A stretch of DNA of 64,000 nt from positions 2,728,001 to 2,792,000 of the forward strand of contig OX637800.1 in the NCBI GenBank assembly GCA_951802425.1. Reading direction: 5' to 3'. Position 1 is the first letter of the stretch. Each line of letters opens with the position of its first letter. The translations under genes and the position numbers were made by a program. The stretch comes from Clavaria fumosa. Lineage: Eukaryota; Basidiomycota; Agaricomycetes; Agaricales; Clavariaceae. Positions 46,201-57,972 of this stretch are shown here, piece after piece. The notes under the pieces were generated by a model. That model was not told the origin of the DNA. It searched no databases and saw only the letters and a list, made by a program, of their open reading frames with translations.

Positions 46201-46563
46201 TCGACTGTGCTCAACAGTTGACTGGTCTTAGTGAGTTTCCAGGATCGGTCACCAACAAGTCGACTTCCAGCATTACTTACAAGACAGGACAGGCCCTAAC
46301 ACTCCACAAGGGACTCAGCTTCTTCACACAGGGACAAAGCATGGCTGGGGGTGACTTGAACAGGTTCCTCAGGCTGCAATTGAACAACAGATGCAGGTTG
46401 TTCCTGGGTGGTGGTGGGCAGCTCACATGTTGCCTCAAAAGCCATTGGAGTGATTTCCCGGCTGCTGGTACATGTCTGGAAATGATGGGTAATTGGTTGG
46501 GGAGGAGTGTGACTGGTAGACATAATGGTGTTATCCAGGTGTTGAGTGGTGGGGCAAGGGTGA
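43230..46563 (-). pseudogene. A3 gag and protease remnants
   Basis: The gag N-terminus is at about 46523-46307 (HHFQTCTSSREITPMAFEA, EEAESLVE), interrupted by the solo LTR. Gag continues at about 44882-43640 (SQCQYPGTTDHGVPTPPDLD; FAKPITFQGDHEKVTFAASY; FGGMFGVVNTQIEADQN). The protease start follows at 43400-43250 (TLVDCGASMNFIDFV), joined after a deletion that removed the zinc knuckle. The protease Cys (DCG) is the same as in A1. One codon is CAA (TTQEQPA) where A1 has TGA, so the ancestor was probably CGA. Non-functional. Confidence 0.85.
44888..46301 (+). mobile_element. Complete solo LTR (A family, plus, 1414 bp) inside A3 gag
   Basis: It begins TGTCAGGACCC and ends GGCCCTAACA, flanked by a perfect CTCCA duplication (44883-44887 and 46302-46306). 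Without it the flanks rejoin as the gag codons corresponding to CTCGTGGAGCAGCTC in A1. Confidence 0.93.
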
Positions 46564-46575
46564 GACTTGATATTA
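46564..46575 (-). promoter_or_regulatory. Primer-binding site of A3
   Basis: On the minus strand this is TAATATCAAGTC next to the LTR end at 46576. It is the same self-complementary site as in A1 and a useful marker of element orientation. Confidence 0.65.
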
Positions 46576-47726
46576 TGTTAGGGCCTGTCCCATCTTGTAA
46601 ATAGCACCAAAGCTCGATTCATTGGTGACCAGTCTGTGAACTCGCTAAGACCAGACAACTGTTGAGTATAATCAAGAATACTTGGTCCTGGGAGGTTGCA
46701 AAGATGTCTGACAAAGGGTAGAAACAAGAAAAGATAAGTGGAGAGAGGAGAAGGTTGCAAAGTTGGTAGATGAAGTGTAGAAGAGAAATAGACAAGTTGA
46801 AAGGAAAAGGGTGTTGTCGTGAGGGTCGCGAGTGGTCGTGACAGTGTCGAGAGGTAGGTCAGTGAAGGCGATGACTTTGCTGACCAATGGGAGAACCTGT
46901 GAGGTTCGAGAAATCAGTACCAAGACAAATAAAAGAAAATACTTAGGTGCACAAGTTTGTACAAGTGCAGAGGACGAGTTAGAATGTGTCTTGGTGTTGT
47001 TGAGGTCACCAAGTGAGACAAGACCTATCAATCATGGTGGTTCCAAGCTCAAAGGGCATACTAGCCTCAAGCTTAAACCAAAGTGTGTCAATATCAAGTC
47101 TGGAGTACTGTAAGTACATGTGAGACTTTATATATGTGCATACAGAAGGTGTAATAAAGAAGGAAAAGTACAGAGGTTACCAGGCAATGAGACTATAGTA
47201 GTATGGGGTATGTTTAGTTGTAAAGTGACTAGGCACATGCTCTACTAAGGTCATGAGGGGTTAAGAAAGCATAGGTAAGGTTGCAAACATGACCAGTCAT
47301 GGGTTGCAACCTGGTTAAATAATCATATGCATAGCTATAACTATGGGGGGATTCTCAGATCATAGATATCATAGTTACGAGCTACTGTAGACAAGGAGGA
47401 GAGCATATTTGAAAGAGAAATGCAGCTGACCATTGGTGGCATATTTGAGTGCTAAGGTCACAGTGTCATGAGGTAGGTCATGTGGGTGACACTAGTAACA
47501 CAGGTGACCTTGGGTGGGGGTCACATGAGTAACGCCAGTAACACGAGTAATGCTGGTAGTGTTGGTGGTGTTGTAGCACTGGTGACGTTGGTAGTGCTGG
47601 TGACACTGGTAGTACTGGTAGTAGCAGTAGTGCTGGTGATGCTGGTAGTGCCAGTGGTGGTGCATGGCGAGTCACATGCTGAATGAAGAGATTGTGCAAC
47701 TGCGTGTTACACATCAATGTGAGGGG
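46576..47726 (-). repeat. 5' LTR of A3, first part (rest at 49087-49312)
   Basis: This is a reversed LTR ending TGTTAGGGCC at 46576. It contains an expanded GGTAGTGCTGGTgAc-type short tandem array at about 47517-47660, longer than in the other LTR copies. Confidence 0.8.
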
Positions 47727-49081
47727 TGTCAGGACCCATTCATTTTTCCCTTGCCCAAGCCAACTCTACTGACACCTATGAACCTCCCGACAGCCCTCTA
47801 CAACCTTGCGAGCCCCTTTACACACTTCTGGAACCTGCTGTCCCCTTCTGAAAGCCTCTCCGACCTTCCCCACCCTTACATGACACTTGCAACCACCACG
47901 CTGTACTCGGGATGCCTTCCCTCATCACACCTTATGCATACCTACCACCTGAACCCACCAAATTGACGTGCGACATGCCATTATGCATCTTCTTTAGCCA
48001 GCATGTGACTTGCCATGTGGCACCCTTGGTGCTACCACTATCAGCACCAATACGTTATCAGTGTTACGACCATTACCTGTGTTACCAGCATTACCCATGT
48101 GACCTCCTGCCCAAGGTCACCTGCATCACTACCGTCACCCACATGACCACTCTTATGACCTTGTGACCTTAGCACTCAAATGCACCACCAATGGTCAGCT
48201 GTATATGCCTTTCAAATATGCCTTCCTTCTTGTCCCCAGTAGTCTATAACTATGCTAGTTATGATCCAAAGACTCCCCCATAGTTATAGTTACATATATG
48301 ATTATTTAACCAGGTCGCGACCCATGACTGGTCATGCTCGTGACCTTACCTATGCTTTCCTAACCCCTCGCAACCTTAGTAGAGCACGCGCATAGTTACT
48401 ATATGACTAAACATACCCCGAACTACTATAGTTCTGTCGCCTGGTGACCTCTGTACTTTTCCTCTTTCATTATACTCTTCTGTATGCATGTACATGTATA
48501 TAAGTCTCACATGTACTTCTCATACTGTAGACTTGATATTGATGCACTTTTGGTTTAAGCTTGAGGCCATGACACCCTTTGAGCTTGGAACCATCACAAT
48601 TGATAGGTCTTGTCTCTCTTGGTGACCTCAAGATTGCCAAGACACCTCTGCTCTATTCTAACTCATGCGCTTAAGTATTCTCCTTGGTACTGATTCTTCG
48701 AACCCCATAGGTTCTCTCATCAGTTGGCAAAGTCATTGCCTTCACTGACTTATCTCTCAACACTGTCGCAACTACTTTGTCTATTTCTCTTTCTATGCTT
48801 CATCAGTCAACCTTGCGACCTTCTCAGTAGTATCTCTTCTCCCCCAACTTGTCTTTTTCCTCTTTACACTTCGTCTACCAACTTCACGACCTTCCCAGTG
48901 ACATCTCCTTCTCCCTACTTGTCTATTTCTATTCTTACGCTCTTTCAGATGTCCTTGCGACCTTCTGGGACTGAGCATTCTCGACTGTGCTCAACAGTTG
49001 ATTGGTCTTAGCAAGTTTCCAGGATCAGTCACCAACAAGTCGACCTTCAGTACTATTTACAAGACGAGACAGGCCCTAACA
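47727..49081 (+). mobile_element. Complete solo LTR (A family, plus, 1355 bp) inside the A3 LTR
   Basis: It begins TGTCAGGACCC and ends GGCCCTAACA, with a perfect AGGGG duplication (47722-47726 and 49082-49086). The host LTR resumes at 49087 and ends with its own terminus near 49312. Confidence 0.93.
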
Positions 49082-49312
49082 AGGGGTTTGAGCAGGGGAT
49101 ATGCATAAGGTGGGCTTGCAAGGAGTTGCAGGAGTATGGTGTCATGGTCATGAGTATGGTGGGATAATGTGGGCAGTCGGGGAAGATTCTGGGAAGTGAC
49201 GGTGACTGTCAGAGGCATATGGGGCAGTCCGTGAGGTTACATAGGGGTGTTGGGAGGCTCATAGGTGCTGATATGGCTGAATTGGGATGGGAAAAATGGG
49301 TGGATCCTGACA

Positions 49313-49870
49313 TTAGCAAGACAGAGTATCTGGAGTTCAGAGTTCTGGAGTTTGGAGATCCAGATTTTGACAGTCCAGAGTTCAGAGGTCTGGGGTTTGG
49401 AACTTCGGAGCTTGGAGTTTGGCATTTCCTGTCTTGGAGTTTCACAACATGGTAATCCAAAAAGGAAACGAGCACAAGGAAAGCTCAAAAAGGAGCAATA
49501 TCAGAGTTCCAGAGTTTGGAGGTTCAGAGTTTTGGGGGTCTGGAGCTTGGAGTTTGGCATTTCCCATCTTGGAGTTTCACAACATGGTAATCCACAAAGG
49601 AAATGAGCACAAGATCGGAGTTCTGGAGTTCAGAGGTTCGGAGTTTTGGGGGTCTGGGGCTTGGAGTTGGGCGTTTCCCATCTTGGAGTTTCCCCACATG
49701 GTAATCCATGAAGGAAATGAGCACAGGGAAAGCACAAACAAGAGTTGGAGACAGGATATCCAGCATTCCTCATCTCAGTGGCCAGAGACACAGTTCAGAT
49801 ATCCGGAGTTTGGAGTTTCCCATCTCAGAGCCTTGCAACATGGGATATGAAGGAGGCAAGCCAGGGAGAA
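49313..49870. repeat. Minisatellite with GGAGTTT-rich units
   Basis: Units containing GGGGGTCTGGnGCTTGGAGTT, then CATCTTGGAGTTTC and CATGGTAATCC, then GGAAATGAGCACA occur at about 49389, 49534 and 49645. They are spaced 145 and 111 bp apart and separated by shorter GAGTTCAGAG-type repeats. Frames across it are repeat artefacts. Confidence 0.65.
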
Positions 49871-51202
49871 CCCAGGAACAGGGGGCCAGAGTTTGGAAGT
49901 CCAGCATTCGGTGTTTTTCTGCCTCAAATCTCCCAACATGATACATGAAGGAGATGAGCTAAGGAGCACTAGGAATTGATGGCTGGAGTTTGGAAAATGT
50001 CCTGATTTGTATTGCCATGGACAGACAGCTTGTGGCAAGTCCAGGCCCAGAGCAAATGCACACAAGGTGCACTCAAACAGACTGGAGTTTCAGAGCAGAG
50101 TTTTGGATTGGAGGTGCAGATTGGAGGTGTGGATCAGACCTTTGGCTTTTGCAGCAAGGAGGAGGACAGGCAGCAGCACAAAGGGGCAAGCAAAGGACCA
50201 GTTGTATACACAAGGTTGTTAGTTTGAATATACTGTTAAGATCTGATACTTTACTCCATGAGGGGTAGTGTAGAGGAGACAAAAAAGGGGCAAAGGCGAA
50301 GCCAGAGTGGAGCAGAGTCTGGTCGGAGTCCAGATCAGAGTTGTGCATGGACTTCTCCTCTACACAAAGGAAAGAGCTAGAAGGGTTGAAGGGTGGGACT
50401 GTGGCCTCAACTTATGGGTTGTGCCACCATGTGTATATGTGTCCCAATTTAACCTTGCTGGTACTTTGCTTTCCAGGACAAGGAAGGACAAAGTCTGAAG
50501 GGAAATTGCCTGGAGTCTGTCAGAGTCTGCTGAAGTTTTGCGGAACTTGTCGGGACTGTCGAGAACAGTGAGGATGAAGTCCCTTAATGCACAGACCAAG
50601 CGACAAGGAGAGGAGCAGGAAAGCACAGATGTGATACATGTAAGACAAAGAATATGCTCCCATGGGTAATGGGTATTGTCCCATAGGTTGCTAACCATGG
50701 ACTAGCACCAAGGAATATGCTAGAAGCAAGGTCCATATGGTCTGAAGGTCCATTATTGAAGCCCAATGAAAGTCTGGAGTGGAGTTTGGAGTTGGAGCCA
50801 GAGTGGAGATGGAGCAGAGTGGAGTTTGAGTGGAATTGCATTGGAGATGCTGGAGTTGCATCAGAGTTGTATTGGAGGTGTTTTGGAGGTGTTTTGGAGG
50901 TGATTAGGTGACTGGATAGGGCTGTGACAATCACTCAACTAACATTTCTATTGTACCTTGTCTGCAAAGGTTTTTGCTAGTACCTATTATACAAAGTAAG
51001 ACATCAGTTACAGCACAGTAAAATTACCTAAGCATGAAAATATTTGTAGCACATGCATTACATAAGCTTTTGGTGTGACTAGACACTCAGTCATTAGCCC
51101 TATAGCCTGGCTATGCTTACATAATAAAATCATCACACCAGCCTAAGGCATGCAGTCTGTACATCACTTTGTGGACCTTGTGGCAATGAGTTGGGGAATT
51201 TA
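49871..51202. other. Intergenic, purine-rich repeats, 3' flank of the NLR gene
   Basis: No gene is recognised. At 50755-50915 the plus strand is a degenerate GGAGTTGGA / GGAGGTGTTTT array. The 150 bases before 51203 are the probable 3' untranslated region of the NLR gene (minus strand). Confidence 0.45.
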
Positions 51203-54200
51203 TTAATGAAGAGGTAGATGTATTTGGGTATTGAGATAGGAAAACAGAGCAGTGCATTGGAGTAAAACAAGGAAGTTGTTAGGCATGACTACTGCCACTT
51301 GATCTATAGTGGATGCACGTATTCCACGATAAGCCACAGGAATCCAGCAAAGCTTGAGTCCTGTGAAATCATTGCATAACCATCCATTATTGATGATGTA
51401 TGGCCATGACCACCAATAGTTTAAATCTCTGTGAATGATGTGAAGCACCCCAGCTCCCGCATCCCAGACTCTCACTGTCCCATCATGAGACCTTGAAACT
51501 ATACTTGTGCCATCTGGAGAGAATAACACTGATGTGATGTAATCAGAATGGCCCTCAAGTGTCTGCAGATGACCACCAGTGACTGCATCCCACACTCTCA
51601 CAGTGCAGTCTTCAGACCCTGAAACTATTTTGGTGCCATCTGGAGAGAATGATACTGATGTGATGCCTTGAGAATGGCCCTCAAGTGTCTGCAGATGACC
51701 ACCAGTGACTGCATCCCACACTCTCACTGTCCTTTCATCATACTTTGAAACTATCCTTGTGCCATCTGGAGAGAATGACGTAACTGATATAAGGTAACCA
51801 GAACGGCCCTCAAAAGTCTGCAGATGACCACCAGTGGCTTCATCCCCTGCTCCCAAATTACAAGACTCTGAAACTATCCTTGTGCCATCTGGAGAGAATG
51901 ACACTAATGTGATGAAAGAATGCTCCTTAAGTGTCTGCAGATGACCACCAGTGACTGCATCCCACACTCTCACTGTTTTGTCAATAGATCCTGAAACTAT
52001 CCTTGTACCATCTGGAGAGAATGATGCTGATGTGATGTAAGAAGAATGGCCTTTAAGTGTCTGCAGATGACCACCAGTGACTGCATCCCACACTCTCACA
52101 GTGCCATCCCAAGACCCTGAAACTATCCTTGTGCCATCTGGAGAGAATGACACTGATGTGATGTATTCAGAATGACCCTCAAGTGTCTGCAGATGACCAC
52201 CAGTGACTGCATCCCATACTCTCACTGTGCAGTCTTCAGACCCAGAACCTATCTTGGTGCCATCTGGAGAGAATGACACTGATATGATGCGTTTAGAATG
52301 GCCCTCAAGTGTCTGCAGATGACCACCAGTGACTGCATTCCACACTCTCATTGTATTGTCACTAGAGCCTGAAACTATCCTTGTGCCATCCGGAGAGAAT
52401 GACACTGATGCAATGTATTCAGAATGACCCTCAAGCGTCTGCAGATGACCACCAGTGACTGCATCCCACACTCTCACAGTGCAGTCCCAAGACCCTGAAA
52501 CTATCCTTGTGCCATCTGGAGAGAATGACACTGATGTGATGTATTTGGAATGACCCTCAAGTATCTGCAGATGACCACCAGTGACTGCATCCCACACTCT
52601 CACTGTCCTGTCATGAGACCCTGAAACTATCCTTGTGCCATCTGGAGAGAATAACACTGATGCAATGCGTTCAGAATGACCCTCAAGTGTCTGCAGATGA
52701 CCACCAGTGACTGCATCCCACACTCTCACAGTGCAGTCCCAAGACCCTGAAACTATCCTTGTGCCATCTGGAGATAATGACACTGATGTGATGCCTTTAG
52801 AAGCCTCAAGTGTCTGCAGATGACCACCAGTAACTGCATCCCACACTCTCACTGTATTGTCAACAGACCCTGAAACTAACCTTGTGCCATCTGGAGAAAT
52901 TGACACTAATGTGATGGAATCAGAATGGCCCTCAAATGTCTGCAGATGACCACCAGTGACTGCATCCCACACTCTAACTGTCTTGTCACTAGACCCTGAA
53001 ACTATCCTTGTACCATCTTGAGAGAATGACACTGATGTGACAGAATTAGAATGGCCTTCCATGACTTGCACACATAAACTCCATTTTTTCCTTAATGCCC
53101 CTTTCAATGTCACTGCACCTTCCATCTGCTGGTGATAGGTTTTGTATATTTCAGTGCCAAATGGGGTGAAGGGTAAAGCTGTGAAATACACATGCAAGGC
53201 AGACACACTGATGGCTGGAAAGAACTCTTGAATCATTCTTTCACCATCATGTAATAGTGCCAAGACTGCTGTATCTGTATGATTCTGTGTCTACAAAAGA
53301 CCACATGTAAGTTTTGCCAACCTTATTTGACAAGTACACACTTACTGCAAGACAGGCATGCACAGATGCCAACATTTGTAATGCATTTTTCAGATACCCA
53401 AGAAGGCTGCAGACCTCTATCCAGTGTAGTAAATGATTTGAGCAAAAATATCCCAGAAGCTTCAACACATCACTTGATAGCTTGCCACTGCAAATATGCA
53501 CACCCCAATATCTACATGCATACTGCAAACTGCATGAGATGTGTCCTGATATCATCTCTGGGAGATCTGGCACCTCATGGTTGAATTTGGTGGGATCTCT
53601 TATGCCACAAATATCCTTCTTCAACCTTTGCATCACAATCAGGCATTTCTCAGCAAGAATGCTGTGCTGCTCATGAGGATCAACTCTAAAATGTTGGTCT
53701 TGACATCTGGTAGGATCCACAATGAAGTCAAAGAATGATGGGTGGATCAATCTAATAACTCCAACATTATCATTTGGAACTGTGATGATTGCCTGCAGCT
53801 GCAGAAGGTAACCATTGACACTAACATCACATCCAAGCAGATCCTCCAGTTGAGTTGCTGGGAGAGGATCCTGTAGGATAGCAATGGCACCAAGAATCAA
53901 TTGCAATTTGGCTCCAAGGTGATCAGAAATATTTGGGAATGCAGTGTTGAGCACTTGGGAGTACAACTGGTCCAGATGCTGCAGAGGAGAGAATCCAGTA
54001 ACAGACTTTGTGTTCAACAGTATCTTCAATTGCCCTATGGGATCAGCAACATCAATGAACCTTGCTGCAGTAGCAGCAAATATGAACAGCCCAGAGGACA
54101 TATGGGTCAAGGCCTCAATGTCTGTAGAGGATGGCCACGATTTGGGAAGATAATATTTCTTCTTGATGATATCAAGGTGCCATGTCAGATAGTGCTGGAT

Positions 54201-55842
54201 ATCATTCTCAATGACATCCAACTTGACTTGATGAAGAATCAATGGCATGGTTGCATAGTTGAGCTGTGGATGTTGGAAAGCTCCAGTGATCTGGAGAATT
54301 GGTCTGCTTGTGATGAGGAATTGTAATGGGAATAGCTTATCAATGTATTGAGATAAAGATGCCAGAATGGTGGATGTGGAATTATCATCCTTGCACTCAT
54401 CCAAAGCATCAATCACAATTACACTAGGAGGGAACCTATTCCTCATTGCAAGCAATGGTCCAACAATAATCTTTTCCAACTGATAAGAGACACTGGAGTA
54501 AACAACATCAGGGTCAGACCTGATAACTCCTGAAAGGCCAGCTTTGAACTCTGGACAAAACTGTCCCAATTGATAGGCAATGGTAGTGAAAACCAATTTG
54601 AGATTGCTGCAATCAGCATTATCTCTGGAGCAAAAGAAGCTTGCTGCCAGCATCCTTTTGTTATCACAGAACTTTGCGGCAGTGTAGGCAATCGTAGTCT
54701 TTCCACTCCCAGCCACTCCATTGATCCAAAATATCTGCCGAATTCCCATGACATGCAAATGGTCAGAGGATGTGAGAACATCCTCTTGGGGGAGGCATTC
54801 AACACCATGACTAATCCACTGATACAGCTCATCGAGAACCTCCTTCCGAGTACCACTAAGACATGGGACTAGTTTATCATTACACCTGAAATGAGCTGTA
54901 ATTGCACGAGGCAGGTTGAGACCAGCTGGATGGCCTGACATAAGTAGAGCACTACGACAAATAATGAATAGGCCATTACCATAGATATCCAGCCTTGTCT
55001 CAATTTTCTGATAAAGTAATCATATGAGGAACAGGACAAGGACACAGGCCAGAAGAGACAAACCTGGAAGTTGGCATCAGCTCGGGCAGCATGTTCCTCA
55101 GCTCGCGCGGCGTGTTCTTCAGCTCGCACAGCATGTTCCTAGCAATCAGTCAGCCCCCCCACCCCAATGCACCAAGTTATTGCACATGAACTTACTCCAA
55201 GTGTAGTCTCAATAGCAAGTGCACTTTGAACCTTAAGGTGGCCGCGCCTTAATCACAGTGTCCAAAATGAATAGGTCACCTACTTACCAGGAAATGTTGT
55301 ATTGAGTCATTGACAGTAGAGATTAGGCCCGTAATTTCAACAGCATCACGGTCACGAGTGAGGACACGCTTGAAGCGGTTGTGCATCATCATTTGCTGAG
55401 CTTTCTCGCCAACTGACTTCCATGACCTGCCGTCCGAGACCAAGATCAACACAAGCAATATGCTAGGGGATAATGACTCACTCGGACAAGCGGTTGATAC
55501 GGTCAGTCATTGCTGGATGCGGAGTGCCGCCATTGGATGCATCACGAAGTATTGTGTTCAACTCTCGAACACGACAGTCCAATGATTCCAAGTCATTGCT
55601 GTTCTGCGAGGTTTTCTGTGCAGAGGATTAGTGAGCAATACAACAGCATGGCAAATGATATGTGCTTCACGCACTTGAATAGCATCGAGGAGGATTACGA
55701 ATCCCTTGATACCTTCCTGCAGTCCTGGTACGCCTGACTTGCCGGCAACCTCCTTGAGAAGAGTGAGAGCATTCTGGAGACTGATGAAGGCAAGAGACTG
55801 AGGTCCCGAAGAGAGCTTGAGCTTCGACAGAGCTTTGCGCAT
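51203..55842 (-). CDS. NACHT-WD40 NLR-like (STAND) protein, 1433 aa, 7 exons, intact
   Basis: Exons 55842-55675, 55615-55482, 55426-55288, 55231-55196, 55138-55064, 55007-53346 and 53290-51203 join without a stop (phases 0, 2, 0, 0, 0, 0). The N-terminal ~210 residues are helical (LQNALTLLKEVAGKSGVPGL, RFKRVLTRDRDAVEITGLIS) and resemble the HeLo/MLKL-like bundles of Agaricomycete NLRs. They end in a repeated RAEEHAA helix. The NACHT ATPase has Walker A GVAGSGKTT and Walker B VIVIDALDEC, then LQFLITSRP. A ~150-residue helical linker precedes 13 nearly identical WD40 repeats (SFSPDGTRIVSGS..TVRVWDAVTGGHLQTLEGHS) and a unique tail (HRDLNYWWSWPY). Family members sense non-self and trigger cell death or incompatibility in the cytoplasm; that role is inferred. 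Start chosen as the first in-frame ATG giving the helical bundle. Confidence 0.88.
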
Positions 55843-57489
55843 GGTGATGCTAGCAGCGTCGACGAAAGATGCGAGCCTGCGACTGATGCTTATCGATGCG
55901 GTCGAGCGTGACCGTCACTGTTTGATGTGACATTGCCTTGCCTTCAATTGCCCAAGACTCTCTTCTTGCCCGACAGGTGTCTCAGTGCAACCGCATCTCT
56001 TTGTCTGACTCTTACCAAAAACCATGAGACAATTGCAAGACCCACCTCGTCTTGCTCAATGACGCTCACTAACCGCTCCGTCTCACAAATCTCAACCCCT
56101 GTCTGATCATCCTGCACCCTCGCGCATACCTTCCCGCGCCACGACACCGCGTCATTCCGAACAGTTCACATGCTTTGGGCCAGCAACGTCCACGTACGCG
56201 TACCTCCTCGCAGCGCAGCCAGCCTCGTGAGGTGATCGTCTTCATCCCCCGCGCGGGCACCATCAGCTCTTGCGCACACTTGTCGTCATCGTCGGTATGC
56301 TCCGCCTCTGTGTCAACGGCGGGGCTTATTCGCCGCAAGCTGCAAGCACGAAGAGCCAGTCCTTCCCAGCTCATAAATCGGCACCTTAACAAACACTTCA
56401 TTCCCCAGCGCCCTATGCCAAGCCTACTTCCTGACATCAAGCGCCGCCCGCGCACCCATATTGCATTAATGCCGCAATGACGGCGAGCTCGCGTACGAGA
56501 TGTTGGCGTTGGTCGGTGGAGCGATATGCACTCAGCAGACCTGCCGGCGATTTATGTCGGGATACTGCCTCTGATTGAGTGGACAAGTTGTGGGTCCCCC
56601 CGCAAGATGACACAGAAGGACCATCATCCGCTGAGATACCAGTGCGGAGATGATGTATCGGTACATGCCAACTAAAGCCGTAAGAGGATAATTCTGTTGG
56701 GCCGCCATCTCAATCATGTCTGTGTTCCCAGGTCTGCAACTGCTCTCCTGACTTGTTGTGCAGCACAACTGCGGAACCACCCATCTCTAACGTGATGGCT
56801 CTCAGGACTGTGCGCGCCTCAGACAGGAAGCCAAACACAAAACCTATGTCGTCCTTCTCTCTGTGAGCATTCGAAATGACACCGAGGCGTGCTGGGAGCT
56901 CTCCTTCCGCCAACAGTCCGGTTTTTTAGAGTCCAATGTCTTCTTTACATCACCGGCTGCGTTTTTTCTGGCTCGCTAACACGCCCTTTTCCACCCCGGT
57001 GGATCTGTGATCCACTTTATTCCCCAAAAGGTTCATATGGAGCCGGTCCTCACCACCGCAGTGTTGACCGATCTGGCATCAGGATGATGCAAGACAGGGA
57101 TGGTACCAGACGCAAAGAGTTCTATCTGCGCTTGCTGTGATTAATTCCTTTGCCTCGCTTGACGCGACGATGTTGCTGTGAATCTTTGGATCACCTCCTA
57201 CCATGTTCTCCATGAGCCAGATACGAGTAACAACTTGTGAATATGCTGCCCGGATTATAACGATTGCTTTTGATTCTTTACTGCACGGTAGTATGACTGC
57301 CCATTATTGCACAAGCACGCAGAAGCCCAAGGCCATCGATACGAGCGAGCGAGCGCAAGCTCTGGATGGCGAAACGTGTGGAAGCCAGTGTCAAGTCAAG
57401 CACAATTTTTGACCGTTTCCTTCACTCGTCGCTCAAAGTTCAAGATGGAATATGTCAAGTCGAAACAACACTTGGGTGTCACGCAGCTG
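55843..57489. other. Upstream region of the NLR gene; no gene recognised
   Basis: GC-rich frames at 56069-56480 lie on both strands without a domain and begin at non-ATG codons. Nothing between 56500 and 57490 resembles a known protein or TE. The NLR promoter should lie just above 55843; I see no clear TATA box. Confidence 0.35.
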
Positions 57490-57972
57490 CCAGCCGTTGT
57501 GCCACAACATGGGCCAGGCAAAAAGTGAGGAAGCTTCAAAGAACAAAGGAATAAAGGGAAGGAAAAGAAGAATATGACTTGTCAACTGTACAGGAGTGCT
57601 GCTGAGGAGGATGACAAGCGGGTCGTGCAAAGGAGGCGAAGAAGCAACAGAAGATACATCAAACAGACAGAGAAGGCACCTTCTGGTCACCGGTTATCAA
57701 CAATGATGATGGATGATCGGAGGTCAACGAAGAGACATTAGTTATCTAACTGGAAGTAAAGTAATCGACTGGATCTAACGCATACACTAGTTATCTAACT
57801 GGAGGTAAAGTAATCGACTGGATCTAACGCATACACTTGGATACAAGAAATCCGGGCACATGAAACTCCGAGCGCGGCTCGGTGGACAAGTCAGGCAATT
57901 CTCATCCCCTCGCATAGAAATGGTGCATCTGGCGAAATCTTTTCATGGGCATGAGCAAAGTCAATGCTGACA
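57490..57972. repeat. Duplicated 3' flank of pseudokinase copy 3, with a 52-bp tandem duplication
   Basis: The segment matches flanks of copies 2 and 4 (GCCAGGCAAAAAGTGAGGAA; GTACAGGAGTGCTGCT). Within it, TAGTTATCTAACTGGA followed by GTAATCGACTGGATCTAACG is present twice head-to-tail at about 57737-57840. The other copies have it once. Confidence 0.6.

Larger units (their letters stand above)
42968..49312 (-). mobile_element. Reversed A-family element A3, internally deleted, carrying two later solo LTRs
   Basis: Read from right to left: 5' LTR (49312 to 46576, split by a solo LTR), primer-binding site (46575-46564), gag and part of protease (46563 to 43230, split by another solo LTR), then the first ~260 bp of the 3' LTR (43229 to 42968). 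RT, RNase H, integrase and the antisense gene are absent. The order and reading frames match A1 throughout. Confidence 0.88.

Noticed and set aside
51203..53290. Regularly spaced direct repeats resembling an array
   Set aside because: The ~125-bp periodicity is the WD40 coding repeat, not a CRISPR or satellite; it continues an open frame.
56069..56480. 128- and 101-codon frames on opposite strands upstream of the NLR
   Set aside because: No domain, non-ATG start on the plus strand, and GC-rich promoter-like sequence explains the lack of stops.
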